A DNA stretch of 49,919 nucleotides from Saprospiraceae bacterium (GCA_030729925.1 JANQWK010000022.1:1-49919); one strand, 5' to 3'. Counted from the stretch's first letter, positions 8,367 to 17,173 are shown. Numbers and translations: made by a program. Notes: generated from the letters alone by a model not told the origin.

Positions 8367-9773
8367 TTAAGCCGGGCCATAGCCGATATACACACTAAAG
8401 ATCAAAAATAGCCACGCAATTAATAATATCATCCCCGTTACCGGAAAAATAAACCGCAGCCAGCGGTCAAAGGGGACCCTGCACAGACTCAACATGGCTA
8501 CCAGTCCGCCGAGTGCAGGATTGAACAAATTGGTGACCCCGTCGCCAATCTGAAAAGCGAGTATGGTGGTCTGCCGGGTCAGCCCCAGCAGTTCTCCTAA
8601 AGGGATCATAATGGGCAGGGTAGCCAGGGCTTGTCCGCTGCCGGAGGGAATGACCAGGTTGATCGCACATTGTGAAATGGACATAAATACAGCCGAAGCA
8701 TACGTGGGCAGCGTCATGAGTACCTGGGAGAGTTCGTGGGAAATGGTATCGCTGATGTTGCCCATCTCCATCACCTCTTTGATGGTCGTCGCATAGCCCA
8801 CCATAAAAGCACCCGGGGCTACCTTGCCGATGTACTGGAAGGCAGTTTCGCTAAACTGTGTCCCGTTCATGCCGGCTGCCGCCGCACTGGCAATCGCAAT
8901 CATAATAAACACGCCCGACAAGTCATTGATGTACCAGTGGAATTTGAAAATGCCATACAGGGTAATCGCCATACCTGTGAGAAAAACTCCCAGTACCAGT
9001 CGGTTGTTGGGGGAAATGGTGTAATCTTGCAGCGGTTTCGACAGGGTCATCCCTTCGGTATTCAGTCCTTTACCCAAACTTTGGGATTCGTCGGCCAGGA
9101 TGCGCTTGAAGTACCGGACATTGTGCCAGGCCAGCAGGCTAAGCCCGATAAAACTAAGGATACTTCGCAGCCAGGCTCCCGAAAACAGGGGAAGTTCGGC
9201 TATGTTGTGGCCGGTACCTACAGTGTAGGGGTTGATGGGGGAGAGACCAAAGCCAACGGTAATCGCACCCACCGACACGCCTGCGGCCAGCACCAGATCG
9301 CCCCCCAGTGCAAGGATCATCACTGCAGCGATGGGTACCATGGCGATATTGTTTTCGAAGCCGATCATGATCCCAAGCAGGCCGTATATGTAGGTCATCA
9401 GCACCACCAACAAAAAGCGTTTGCGGTCGCCCATTTGGCGCACAATGGTTCCCACGGTGTTTTCGACCATGCCCGACTTTTCGAGCATGCCAAACATCAC
9501 CCCGCTGGCAAAAACCAGAAAAATGATGTCCGAGGCCGTTTTGAAACCCATAGGCAGTGCCTTAAACATATCCATTAATCCGATGGGGGTAGCTTCAATG
9601 CGTTGGTAGGATCCGGGAACAACCCGCTGCCTGCCGTCCACCATCTCCCGCTCAAACACTCCTGCGGGCAGGATATAACTCAGGATGGTCGTAACGATAA
9701 TAATGATGAAGAGCATGACAATGGGGTGGGGAATCCACTCATACCAATGTCGTCGGGTCAAGTTGGTTTTCAT
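8367..9773 (-). CDS. yfcC: YfcC-family (DcuC-like) basic amino acid/dicarboxylate carrier
   Basis: The start at 9773 gives 468 residues and the sequence MKTNLTRRHWYEWIPHP, typical of the family; the frame extends 13 codons upstream. About 12 hydrophobic segments are visible. Conserved stretches include SYILPAGVFERE near the start, GFGLSPINPYTVGTG in the middle, and PSGSGQALATLPIMIPLGEL and QIGDGVTNLFNP near the end. The last two resemble the re-entrant motifs of the C4-dicarboxylate carrier superfamily. Substrates of YfcC proteins are poorly established. The inner-membrane carrier sits directly upstream of an ArgE-like deacetylase, which suggests uptake or exchange of an N-acylated or basic amino acid. 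Confidence 0.85.
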   Translation of the reverse strand: MKTNLTRRHWYEWIPHPIVMLFIIIIVTTILSYILPAGVFEREMVDGRQRVVPGSYQRIEATPIGLMDMFKALPMGFKTASDIIFLVFASGVMFGMLEKSGMVENTVGTIVRQMGDRKRFLLVVLMTYIYGLLGIMIGFENNIAMVPIAAVMILALGGDLVLAAGVSVGAITVGFGLSPINPYTVGTGHNIAELPLFSGAWLRSILSFIGLSLLAWHNVRYFKRILADESQSLGKGLNTEGMTLSKPLQDYTISPNNRLVLGVFLTGMAITLYGIFKFHWYINDLSGVFIMIAIASAAAAGMNGTQFSETAFQYIGKVAPGAFMVGYATTIKEVMEMGNISDTISHELSQVLMTLPTYASAVFMSISQCAINLVIPSGSGQALATLPIMIPLGELLGLTRQTTILAFQIGDGVTNLFNPALGGLVAMLSLCRVPFDRWLRFIFPVTGMILLIAWLFLIFSVYIGYGPA

Positions 9774-9875
9774 GTTTGTGTTCACAATTGTTGCTGCGAG
9801 CCAATATAGCAAATAAAAATGGCCGAAAGTGGTTACCTATGGTCCAAAAAAGGGATAAATAGATAAAAACCAGCT

Positions 9876-10100
9876 ATGAATTGTAAAACAAGACAACAAC
9901 TGGCAGAAGAGTATGCTATCAGCACCCGCACCCTGATGCGCTGGCTCAAGCGAAGTGAGATTAACTTACCTCCGGGACTGATCTGTCCCCGACAGGTGGA
10001 CGACATTTACCGGACATTTGGATTGCCGGAGGCCTTCTACGAAAAGCGCCGTAAGGAACGTCGGCCGCCTACTTTCCGGCGAGGATTTGCCGGACGATAA
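9876..10100 (+). CDS. Small helix-turn-helix-like protein
   Basis: This 74-residue reading frame lies downstream of an AT-rich leader. Residues 6-26 (RQQLAEEYAISTRTLMRWLK) look like a MerR/transposase-type helix-turn-helix, and the rest is basic (EKRRKERRPPTFRRG). It is divergent from yfcC and its last 32 bases overlap the end of the convergent ypdA-like gene, which constrains both. It could be a DNA-binding regulator of a neighbour, but no partner is evident. The HTH pattern and the codon-like composition argue against a chance frame; the short length keeps confidence moderate. Confidence 0.55.
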   Translation: MNCKTRQQLAEEYAISTRTLMRWLKRSEINLPPGLICPRQVDDIYRTFGLPEAFYEKRRKERRPPTFRRGFAGR

Positions 10101-11031
10101 GGTCGCCGTGGTGCCGGGTGTTTTCAATAAACAGCTTGCTGGTCTGAAGCCCGGCACACACGACACCGGCCAGGTAAACGCCGGGGAGCTGGGTTTCCAG
10201 GGTCTCCGGATCGTGGGCCGGCTTTTTATCGGCGTCGGTCTGACAGGGAATCCCCAGTCGCTGCAGCAACTCGTAGTTAGGCTCGTAGCCGGTCATCGCC
10301 AGCACAAAATCGTTGGGGATTTCGAACGCACCGTTTTCGTTTTCGAGCACGACGGTATGCTCGTGTATGGCCAGCACCCGGGTATTGAAATACGCCTGGA
10401 TACTGCCTTCCTTGATCCTGTTTTCGATATTGGGTTTGATCCAGTATTTTACCTTCGGATAAATTTCCGGTCCCCGGATGGCCATGGTAACGGATGCCCC
10501 TTTGGTCCAGGTTTCGAGCGCTGCATCGCAGGCGGAATTGGCAGCACCAATGACCAGCAGGCGCTGGCCGATATAGGGGTGGGGATCTTTATAATAATGG
10601 CTCACCTTGGGCAGGTCTTCTCCTGGAACCCTGAGGTAGCGGGGGACATCATAATAGCCACTTGCCACCACCACGTGCCTTGCCGCGTAGGTTCCCCGGG
10701 AAGTGTGCACCAGATATCCTCCTTCCGGGTGGCGGTTCATCCGGGTCACTTCTGTATAAAACTGGATGCGTAGCTGGTAGTGCTGCGCCAGTCGGCGGTA
10801 GTATTCCAGTGCTTCGCCTCGCGTGGGCTTATCGCTGTGGGAAATAAAGGGGATATCTCCGATCTCCAGGAGTCGGGAAGTAGAAAAAAAAGTCATATTG
10901 GCCGGAAAATGATAGATCGAATTGGCCAAAACGCCCTTTTCGAGGATCAGGTAATCCAATCCGGCTTTTGCAGCAGCGATGGCACAGGTAATCCCGCTGG
11001 GGCCTCCGCCAATAATAATCAGATCCATCAT
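10069..11031 (-). CDS. ypdA: YpdA-family putative bacillithiol disulfide reductase (FAD/NADPH)
   Basis: This is a 320-residue flavoprotein. The FAD-binding Rossmann motif is at the very start (LIIIGGGPSGITCAIAAAKA). The YpdA signature follows: NSIYHFPANMTFFSTS and LEIGDIPFI, then KPTRGEALEYYRRL. A second dinucleotide motif (RLLVIGAANSACDAALE) fits NADPH. The late motif VYLAGVVCAGLQTSKLFIEN carries a cysteine, as in the family. YpdA reduces bacillithiol disulfide, and Bacteroidota commonly make bacillithiol, so a cytoplasmic thiol-redox role is expected. Start is at 11031 or 11028 (two consecutive ATGs). It lies 16 bases after the receiver-PAS gene, probably in the same transcript. Confidence 0.88.
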   Translation of the reverse strand: MMDLIIIGGGPSGITCAIAAAKAGLDYLILEKGVLANSIYHFPANMTFFSTSRLLEIGDIPFISHSDKPTRGEALEYYRRLAQHYQLRIQFYTEVTRMNRHPEGGYLVHTSRGTYAARHVVVASGYYDVPRYLRVPGEDLPKVSHYYKDPHPYIGQRLLVIGAANSACDAALETWTKGASVTMAIRGPEIYPKVKYWIKPNIENRIKEGSIQAYFNTRVLAIHEHTVVLENENGAFEIPNDFVLAMTGYEPNYELLQRLGIPCQTDADKKPAHDPETLETQLPGVYLAGVVCAGLQTSKLFIENTRHHGDLIVRQILAGK

Positions 11032-11047
11032 ACACTTACAGGTTCGG

Positions 11048-11848
11048 TCAAAAAGATTCGAAGGAAGTAAACTTTAGCTCTGTAATATCCTGAATACCTC
11101 CGATCAATAAAAATTGCTGTTCGAGTTCGTCGTAACAAACTTTCGCCTGCAAAGCTATCGTTTTTATCGTCTTTCCGGCAACCAGAATGCGGTGCTGTAG
11201 CCGATGGATATGTCCGTCGCGGGTAGCTGTTTCAAAGAAGGCCTCTACTTGGGATTTGTCGAGGGGGTGCACACTGTCCAGATAATTGGACAAAGAGGGG
11301 CTGATGCTGTTGGGGTGGAACCCAAAAATGCGGAATACCTCATCGGCCCATTTCATGGCGTTGGTTACGATGTCCATTTCCCAGGTACCGAACTTGGCCA
11401 GTTTTTGCACTTCCAGGAAGTAAAATTTCAGGCGGTTCAGTTCCTTTGCTTCTTCCTGCAGTTGCAGTTGTGCCTTATGGCGCAAGATAGCATAGCGAAT
11501 GGCCTTGACCATTCTGCGCTCGTCCAGTTCTGTCCTGGCAATAAAATTTTGCGCACCTGCTTTGATGGCCTGCATGCCAAGCACATCGTTGTTTTGGCTG
11601 GCCAATGCGATCACCGGCAGCTGGGGGAAATCCTTGATGAGGGTTTTGAGGGTAGCAAACCCGGAACTATCACCCGGGTTGATATCCACCATCAGCATAT
11701 CAACGGGGTGGTCGGCCAGGATTTCGGCGCATGCAGCTACCGAAGTGCTCTGGTAGATCACATGTCTGAAAGCACTGCCTTCCAGGTGTTTGGCCAATAG
11801 TGCTGACCAACGGGGTTGCGCTTCGAGAAGCAGGATATGGGTTATCAT
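11048..11848 (-). CDS. Response-regulator receiver plus PAS-domain protein without output domain
   Basis: From the ATG at 11848 the protein has 266 residues; the open frame extends 64 codons upstream into the promoter of the divergent gene and is unlikely to be used. Residues 1-125 are a receiver domain, with phosphoacceptor candidate D55 in MLMVDINPGD. The usual N-terminal acid pair is reduced (LLEAQPRW), and the conserved lysine of the KP position is missing (NFIARTELD). The link AIRYAILRHKAQLQLQEEAK is typical of receivers joined to PAS domains. Residues 150-260 are a PAS fold (WEMDIVTNAMKWADEVFRIF) ending in the PAS-linked motif GGIQDITELK. No kinase, HTH or cyclase follows. It probably works as a signalling adaptor. 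Confidence 0.75.
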   Translation of the reverse strand: MITHILLLEAQPRWSALLAKHLEGSAFRHVIYQSTSVAACAEILADHPVDMLMVDINPGDSSGFATLKTLIKDFPQLPVIALASQNNDVLGMQAIKAGAQNFIARTELDERRMVKAIRYAILRHKAQLQLQEEAKELNRLKFYFLEVQKLAKFGTWEMDIVTNAMKWADEVFRIFGFHPNSISPSLSNYLDSVHPLDKSQVEAFFETATRDGHIHRLQHRILVAGKTIKTIALQAKVCYDELEQQFLLIGGIQDITELKFTSFESF

Positions 11849-11974
11849 AGGGCTTGACCACAAAAAGTTTATACCTGATTGTTGATCAAAGCTAAATATT
11901 CTATTCGACAATCCGGTCAAAATCCGCCTAAAATAACGCCTCTGACAGTAATTACCCCCAAAAATTTGTTTGTT

Positions 11975-12003
11975 TTGATTGTCGTGGGTTTTGTTTACCT
12001 TTC
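11975..12003 (+). promoter_or_regulatory. Bacteroidota-type promoter for the polyprenyl synthase gene
   Basis: A TTG at 11975-11977 and TACCTTTC at 11996-12003 are separated by 18 bases, one mismatch from the TTG/TAnnTTTG consensus. The expected start near 12010 would leave a leader of under 20 bases before the ATG at 12027. Confidence 0.45.
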
Positions 12004-12026
12004 GAGACGAAAACAATACACAACTT

Positions 12027-13004
12027 ATGCTAACGATCAAGGATTGTCAGATGGCTTTTGCCGATTATCTGGCTGCGCATCGCTTTACACAGGAACCGAG
12101 GAACCTCTACGAGCCTGTTAATTATATCATGGATCTGGGGGGCAAACGCATCCGCCCGGCTTTAGTGCTGCTGGCGCATGGCCTGTTCTCGGATGTATCC
12201 GAACCCGCCCTTCCTGCTGCTATGGCGGTAGAGATTTTCCACAATTTTTCACTGGTGCACGACGACATCATGGACGAGGCCCCGGTGAGGAGGGGAAAGC
12301 CCACGTTACACGAAAAATATGGGCTACCTGCCGGCATCTTGTCCGGAGATGTCATGCTGATCCTTGCCGGACAGTTTTTGACGCGCTGCGAGCCAGCATC
12401 CCACACCGGAGCTTTGGTGCGGGTGTTTAATGAAATGGCTATTGAAGTCTGCGAAGGACAACAACTGGATATGGACTTCGAACAGGATCTCAATTGCACC
12501 CTGCCCCTGTATCTGAAAATGATCGAACTGAAAACGGGAGCCCTCATCGGAGCCAGTCTCGAACTGGGTGCCATGGTAGCCGGTGCCGAAGCATCCGATC
12601 TGTTTCACCTGCGTTCCTTCGGCCGAAAACTCGGCATCGCCTTCCAACTTCAGGACGATTATCTCGATACCTTCGGCGATCCCGAAAAATTTGGCAAAAA
12701 ACCAGGTGGAGATATTGTGCGCAATAAAAAGACCTTCCTCGTCCTGAGAGCAGCTGAATTGGCCAATGCTGCGCAAAAAACAGCCTTAGATCAGTGGATG
12801 GGCAGCATACACCCCAACGAATCCGAAAAAGTGGCCGCCGTTATGGACATTTTCACCGCCCTGGATATCCAGGAAGAAACCCGACGCGCCATGACCCAAT
12901 ACCACGAGGAGGCACTGGGGCACCTGAAAGCCGTTCAAACCACGGATCACAAAAAAGAAGGACTGCTGGAGTTGAGCGAAATGCTCTTTAACAGGGACTT
13001 TTAA
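12027..13004 (+). CDS. Polyprenyl (geranylgeranyl-type) diphosphate synthase
   Basis: This 325-residue protein starts at the ATG at 12027; the preceding 16 codons of open frame overlap the promoter. All trans-prenyltransferase landmarks are present: GGKRIRPAL (diphosphate-binding), the first aspartate-rich motif LVHDDIMDEAPVRRGKPT (D79, D80, D83), and the second one FQLQDDYLDTFGD with GKKPGGDI and NKKTFL after it. F74, five residues before the first motif, resembles short-chain GGPP-type enzymes, but chain length cannot be settled by eye. It condenses isopentenyl diphosphate units in the cytoplasm for quinone or carotenoid-type lipids. Downstream, 13005-13258 contains no gene I can support. 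Confidence 0.9.
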   Translation: MLTIKDCQMAFADYLAAHRFTQEPRNLYEPVNYIMDLGGKRIRPALVLLAHGLFSDVSEPALPAAMAVEIFHNFSLVHDDIMDEAPVRRGKPTLHEKYGLPAGILSGDVMLILAGQFLTRCEPASHTGALVRVFNEMAIEVCEGQQLDMDFEQDLNCTLPLYLKMIELKTGALIGASLELGAMVAGAEASDLFHLRSFGRKLGIAFQLQDDYLDTFGDPEKFGKKPGGDIVRNKKTFLVLRAAELANAAQKTALDQWMGSIHPNESEKVAAVMDIFTALDIQEETRRAMTQYHEEALGHLKAVQTTDHKKEGLLELSEMLFNRDF

Positions 13005-13258
13005 CAAAAAAGGAGCGACTACCGAAGCAGTCACCCCTCACACTATGAAACACTATATCTTGATTCAGTACAAAAGTCGTACCAAAAACCTGAATACAGG
13101 ACGTGACATTTCAATAAAATGAAATTGGAATGGGTTTGAGAGGGCTTCTTCGAGGTATATCTACTGGTAAATTCTGAGGGTAAAAATACCGCAATTTTCT
13201 GAAAATACAAATTATTTATTATCAAATATTAAGAATATTCGCCACTGGTTTTTTGTGC

Positions 13259-13702
13259 TTAAAAGTAGAGCTTACCATTGTACCATTCTTGTTCGATTGT
13301 AGCGTTATTTTTACGGTAGAAGTTGATGGCGGGTTCGTTCCAGTCGAGGACTTGCCATTTAGCGAGTACGCATCCTTGTTTTTTGGCTTCAGCCAAGAAA
13401 GCGTCGAAGAGGAGTTGTCCGGCACCGGATCTTCGGTATTTTTCGTACACCACAAAGTCTTCGAGGTACATCATGCGGCCTTTCCAGGTGGAGTAGGCCA
13501 TATAGAAGAAGACCATTCCAATGGTTTGGCCTTCTTTTTCGGCCACGATGGCGTCGAAGGTACCGGCGAGGAAATCGCGGGTATAGTCTTCGAGGGTGGC
13601 CACGAATTCGTGTTCTGCTTTTTCGTAGATGGCGAGTTCCCGGACCAGGTTGTGAATAGCGGGGAGGTCCTCGGGGGTAGCTTTTCGGGTGGTAATGGAC
13701 AT
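13259..13702 (-). CDS. GNAT-family N-acetyltransferase (diamine acetyltransferase-like)
   Basis: This 147-residue protein covers one complete GNAT domain. The N-terminus ITTRKATPEDLPAIHNLVRE is a typical beta1-alpha1. The strand MYLEDFVVYEKYRRSGAGQL carries the acetyl-CoA loop (R-R-S-G-A-G). WQVLDWNEPAINFYRKNNA is the C-terminal motif of the spermidine/diamine acetyltransferase group. It transfers acetyl from acetyl-CoA to an amine, possibly a polyamine. It is the last gene of a tight operon after the AddB-like and acylphosphatase genes (gap of 12 bases to the latter). Confidence 0.87.
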   Translation of the reverse strand: MSITTRKATPEDLPAIHNLVRELAIYEKAEHEFVATLEDYTRDFLAGTFDAIVAEKEGQTIGMVFFYMAYSTWKGRMMYLEDFVVYEKYRRSGAGQLLFDAFLAEAKKQGCVLAKWQVLDWNEPAINFYRKNNATIEQEWYNGKLYF

Positions 13703-13714
13703 GTTATAAGCGGC

Positions 13715-13984
13715 TTAGGTAATTGAAAAATCGGTGTAGTGGTTTGGGGTTACTTCCTGACTGGTGCATTCGCTGACTTTGGCGCGGATGGGACCCTGTT
13801 TGCACCAGTCCAGCATGGCTTCGAGTTGGGCGCTGTCGCCTTCGAAGCGGGCGCTGACGTCTCCGTTGGGTTCGTTTTTAACATATCCGAAGAGGCCGAG
13901 GGATTTTGCTTTTGCGAGCGTGGACACCCGGAAGCCAACGCCCTGGACTTTCCCGCGGATGCTTACCTGGATTGCTTTTTTCAT
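13715..13984 (-). CDS. acyP: Acylphosphatase
   Basis: This 89-residue protein starts at the ATG at 13984; the open frame extends 21 codons upstream into the end of the nuclease gene and lacks family similarity there. The active-site pattern is intact: GKVQGVGFRVSTLAKAKSLG contains the catalytic Arg, and GYVKNEPNGDVSARFEG contains the catalytic Asn. Acylphosphatases hydrolyse acyl phosphates such as carbamoyl or 1,3-bisphosphoglycerate in the cytoplasm. It sits between the AddB-like gene (13-base gap) and a GNAT gene (12-base gap), all on the same strand. Confidence 0.93.
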   Translation of the reverse strand: MKKAIQVSIRGKVQGVGFRVSTLAKAKSLGLFGYVKNEPNGDVSARFEGDSAQLEAMLDWCKQGPIRAKVSECTSQEVTPNHYTDFSIT

Positions 13985-13997
13985 GGAGATGGAAAGG

Positions 13998-16694
13998 TTA
14001 ATTAAATTTTCGTAGCAGCACGTGATAATCGTCGTAAGGTGCATCATCGGTTTTCATTTCCAGCATATCGGAGGTGTAGTCATGGTCCTCTTCATCCAGC
14101 AGGTCCAAGGTATTTGCGCTGCGCATTTCAACCAGGCCCTGTTCCAATTGATGGATGCGCCAATTCCAGGTAGCGGCCATCTTTTGCATCAGTTCGGGAT
14201 AGCGTTCTGATTCTTCTCCTGCGTTAGCGAGTGCCTGTATGCCTTTGAAGGCATTGGAACTGCGGGTGATGGGTGCAGCGGGTTCGATGATAAAGTAGCA
14301 GGTAGAGGGCCATTGTTGGTTGTTGCGGTAGAGCGAAGCATAGAGGCAGAGCTGCAGGTCTTCGTTGTTTTTCATGATTTCGCGGCGTCGGGTCGCTCCG
14401 GACCATTTAAAGTCTATGATCAGGCGTTCGTTGCCGCGTTCGAGTACCAGATCGGCTCTGGCTTTAAGGTCTAGATTTTCCCAGGTGCCCATTTCGTCCT
14501 TCTCGATGGCGAGGATTTGCCACCCGTTGTCGCGAATCAGGCTGCGCAGGGTATGGGCAGCGAATTGCACTTTTCGGATAAAATTGACCTTTTCGGGTTC
14601 GTTGCCATAGAGCAGGAGGGGAGTCCCTTCTCTTGCCATCAGCTGGAGGAGTTGATCTTCGACCCAGGTCTGCAGCGCCTCGCGGCTCCAGTTTTCAGCA
14701 ACGAGGGGAAGAAGTTTTTCCAGCAACTTGTGGGCCAGGTTTCCTTTGAGGCGTTGCATATTCACGATTCCCAGCAGGGGAGACTTGTACCATTGGAGCA
14801 CATATCTGAAAAACCACTGATAGGGATAATACACCATCGTTTCGATGCTGGTAGGGCTCTCGTGGGTACGGCGCCAGTCCTGGGGAATCTGACCGAGTTC
14901 CAAGTAGGGTTTTGGGGGTTCCAGGTGTTGTTGGGGCACCGCAACCGGTTCGGGAACCCTGAAATACTGTTGTACCCTTTGCAGCTGGACGGGATCATCG
15001 AGCTGAAAGGTAATATCGGCTGCATTGGTGAGCCGGGTGCTGATCAGGGGCCATACGGGGTGGCTGTGTGTCGCCTTGCCATCTATGCTTTCCGGGATGG
15101 CGAGTACGAGCTGGTCCCGGGTGTAGAGGAAGGGAAGCCTTTGGCTCCAGGACTGAAAACTGTTTTTCCGGGAGGGCAGGTCCAGTTCTATACCCTGTGT
15201 GCTTAGATAATGAATCACCTCTGCCGTCCAGTGGGTAAAAAAATACGGTTTTTCGGTAGTGGTAAAATTCCACCACAGCAACTGGCGGGGTGGGGACAGC
15301 AGGGCATTGGCGTGCCGCACAAAATCCAGGTGTCCGGCCTGAGGGGTATGGAGTTGGCTGTGGATGGGGTCAAATATGGTGCGAACGACCCGTTCGATAT
15401 CCAGGGCGCTCACCCGTTGTTCCGGGATGGTCTCCAGGAGTTCTGCTGCTTTTCTGGCTTGTTCGGCCAGTTGGCCAAACACAGGAGCGGCGTCCTTGCG
15501 ACTTTGCCGGAGCGCCCAAAACTGAATGTACCGAAACACGCCTATGGCTTCGGAGGTAGGCGCGTCCTGCTGAATATCGTAGCGTTTGCGCTCAAACCAG
15601 AACCGATACTGTTCCCTTGCTTCGTTGGCCAGATCGGCCGACTTTTGCGCAAGTTGGCCGATGGTGCCATTGATCATAGCATTCCAGCCCTCTCCAAAGA
15701 GACCGGGTTTGTCTGCAATATGGCGGGCAATGGCGTAAGCCAGGTCGCCTTGCAGGGGTTTGACCGGCAGTCCGGCAAATTCCAGAATTTTGGCCGGATC
15801 AACGGGTTGCCAGAGGAAACTTCCGGCGAGTTTGAGTACCTGCTGACCTGGTCTGGATAGGGAAGGCTGACTCAGCCCCAGGGCAGGTAATCCCTCCTCT
15901 GCCAGTGCCATGTCGAACTGCAGGGACTGATCCAGCAGCAGACAGGTAGGTCGGAATTCGGGATGCTGAGCTGCGATTTTGGCGACTTGCCGGGAAAGAT
16001 CTGCCGCCCGCTTACTGGTTAGGATCAAAAACGAACCATCTCCGCGCAAAGTTACCTTTTGGGTGCTGTTGTCCCTGAGCAGTTGCTGTATCGCGCCAAG
16101 GTCGTGATGGGTGGAAGGTGCCTGGGGGATTTCGTGCAGCTGAACCGACACGCCTTTAGCGGCAAGTACCCCGAGCAGCCTTTGCCAGTGCACGGGAAGC
16201 AATGGGGCTGGTTCCAGGTGGAAAACCGTTTGGAAGGGGAGTTCGCAGTTGGGCAAACTTTGCAGCAGGCGGGAAAAGCGGTCGGCCAAACCTTTACCCA
16301 CCACCTCCTGCAAGGGTTCATCCTCCTCCACCAACCTTTCCAGTGCCGCGAAAACCTTCAAATAGGCGGGCGTATCCGGTCTGGACACAAAATCCCAGCC
16401 CGCGAGCAGCAGTTCGTCGCGCTTCCGCAGCAGGTCTTTGCTGGTCGCAAACTGATCGGCCTGAAAAGAAGCCTCAAAAAACGCATCCGAGTTGGCATCC
16501 AGGTATTGTTGAATCACCTTGCGGAAGGCTGGAATGCGCAGGTAGTCCATATCCGGTATTCCGTGATCCATCCCGGCAGCTGTCTCCAGCAGGCGCATCA
16601 ACCCGGAAGGACCGATATAGTGCGCCCAGGGATAGGCTTGCGACAGGGGCTGTTCAAAATGATCGTCCAGTGCCAGACCAAAAAATACCACCAT
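13998..16694 (-). CDS. AddB-like PD-(D/E)XK nuclease-family protein
   Basis: This is an 898-residue protein. The C-terminal nuclease core is visible: ARADLVLERG (D748), then LIIDFKWSG (D761, K763), then a QLCLYA helix, as in RecB/AddB nucleases. SPTSIETMVYYPYQWFFRYV occupies the place where classic AddB has the first iron-sulfur cysteine, but it is tyrosine here, and no CxxC cluster follows. The N-terminus has no Walker A lysine motif, so this is a nuclease/scaffold subunit rather than an active helicase. Bacteroidota AddB normally pairs with an AddA helicase for end resection, but none is adjacent. It leads the operon with acyP and the GNAT gene. Confidence 0.78.
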   Translation of the reverse strand: MVVFFGLALDDHFEQPLSQAYPWAHYIGPSGLMRLLETAAGMDHGIPDMDYLRIPAFRKVIQQYLDANSDAFFEASFQADQFATSKDLLRKRDELLLAGWDFVSRPDTPAYLKVFAALERLVEEDEPLQEVVGKGLADRFSRLLQSLPNCELPFQTVFHLEPAPLLPVHWQRLLGVLAAKGVSVQLHEIPQAPSTHHDLGAIQQLLRDNSTQKVTLRGDGSFLILTSKRAADLSRQVAKIAAQHPEFRPTCLLLDQSLQFDMALAEEGLPALGLSQPSLSRPGQQVLKLAGSFLWQPVDPAKILEFAGLPVKPLQGDLAYAIARHIADKPGLFGEGWNAMINGTIGQLAQKSADLANEAREQYRFWFERKRYDIQQDAPTSEAIGVFRYIQFWALRQSRKDAAPVFGQLAEQARKAAELLETIPEQRVSALDIERVVRTIFDPIHSQLHTPQAGHLDFVRHANALLSPPRQLLWWNFTTTEKPYFFTHWTAEVIHYLSTQGIELDLPSRKNSFQSWSQRLPFLYTRDQLVLAIPESIDGKATHSHPVWPLISTRLTNAADITFQLDDPVQLQRVQQYFRVPEPVAVPQQHLEPPKPYLELGQIPQDWRRTHESPTSIETMVYYPYQWFFRYVLQWYKSPLLGIVNMQRLKGNLAHKLLEKLLPLVAENWSREALQTWVEDQLLQLMAREGTPLLLYGNEPEKVNFIRKVQFAAHTLRSLIRDNGWQILAIEKDEMGTWENLDLKARADLVLERGNERLIIDFKWSGATRRREIMKNNEDLQLCLYASLYRNNQQWPSTCYFIIEPAAPITRSSNAFKGIQALANAGEESERYPELMQKMAATWNWRIHQLEQGLVEMRSANTLDLLDEEDHDYTSDMLEMKTDDAPYDDYHVLLRKFN

Positions 16695-16798
16695 ATCAAA
16701 TTATTTTTGCCGGAAAAATGGTTTTTCCGGTGGAAAAGCCCAAAATTGAGATACAAAAATAAATTATTTCATAGAAGCTTGCTCAAAAACAACCCCAG

Positions 16799-17173
16799 AT
16801 GAAAACCCTCCTGCGCATTTCTTTCCTTGTATTCTTCCTTTCCAGTACTGGAAATCCCGCCCTTGCAGTAGAATCCGGCAAGATCAAACCCACTGATGCT
16901 AAAGAAACAGCTGCGCCTTCCAAAAAGGAAACCCGCCGGGAAAAACGCATAGCGCGTTGGCAGGATAAGTGGGAATCCGCCGGAGCCAACCTGCGCAGCC
17001 TCACAGACGACAACAATTTCATGCTGGGGCTTTTGCTGCTGGGCGGAGCTATTGTGCTGGCTATTCTGAGCGGGCTGGGGATCCTGCGCGGACTACTCGG
17101 ACTGATCAGTGGCCTGGCGGCACTCGCAGGACTGGCTTTGGTCATTATCGCATTGTGGCACTATTACAGCTAG
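16799..17173 (+). CDS. Small membrane protein of unknown function
   Basis: This 124-residue protein has a signal peptide (MKTLLRISFLVFFLSS, cleavage near ALAVES). A charged, Lys/Arg-rich stretch follows (residues 35-62, KKETRREKRIARWQDK), then two or three closely spaced hydrophobic helices (FMLGLLLLGGAIVLAILSGL and the next 40 residues). This layout resembles many small Bacteroidota envelope proteins without known function. It is divergent from the AddB-like gene. Its stop overlaps that of the convergent START-like gene by four bases (shared CTAG). I do not recognise a specific family. Confidence 0.7.
   Translation: MKTLLRISFLVFFLSSTGNPALAVESGKIKPTDAKETAAPSKKETRREKRIARWQDKWESAGANLRSLTDDNNFMLGLLLLGGAIVLAILSGLGILRGLLGLISGLAALAGLALVIIALWHYYS

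Noticed and set aside
8736-9578. 280-codon forward frame opposite yfcC
   Set aside because: Antisense to a clear membrane carrier; the sequence is histidine-rich low-complexity as expected for the complement of membrane codons.
13005-13258. Possible small gene or terminator between the polyprenyl synthase and GNAT genes
   Set aside because: Only a weak, mismatched hairpin (AGGAGCGACT / AGTCACCCCT) without U-tract and no convincing reading frame were found.
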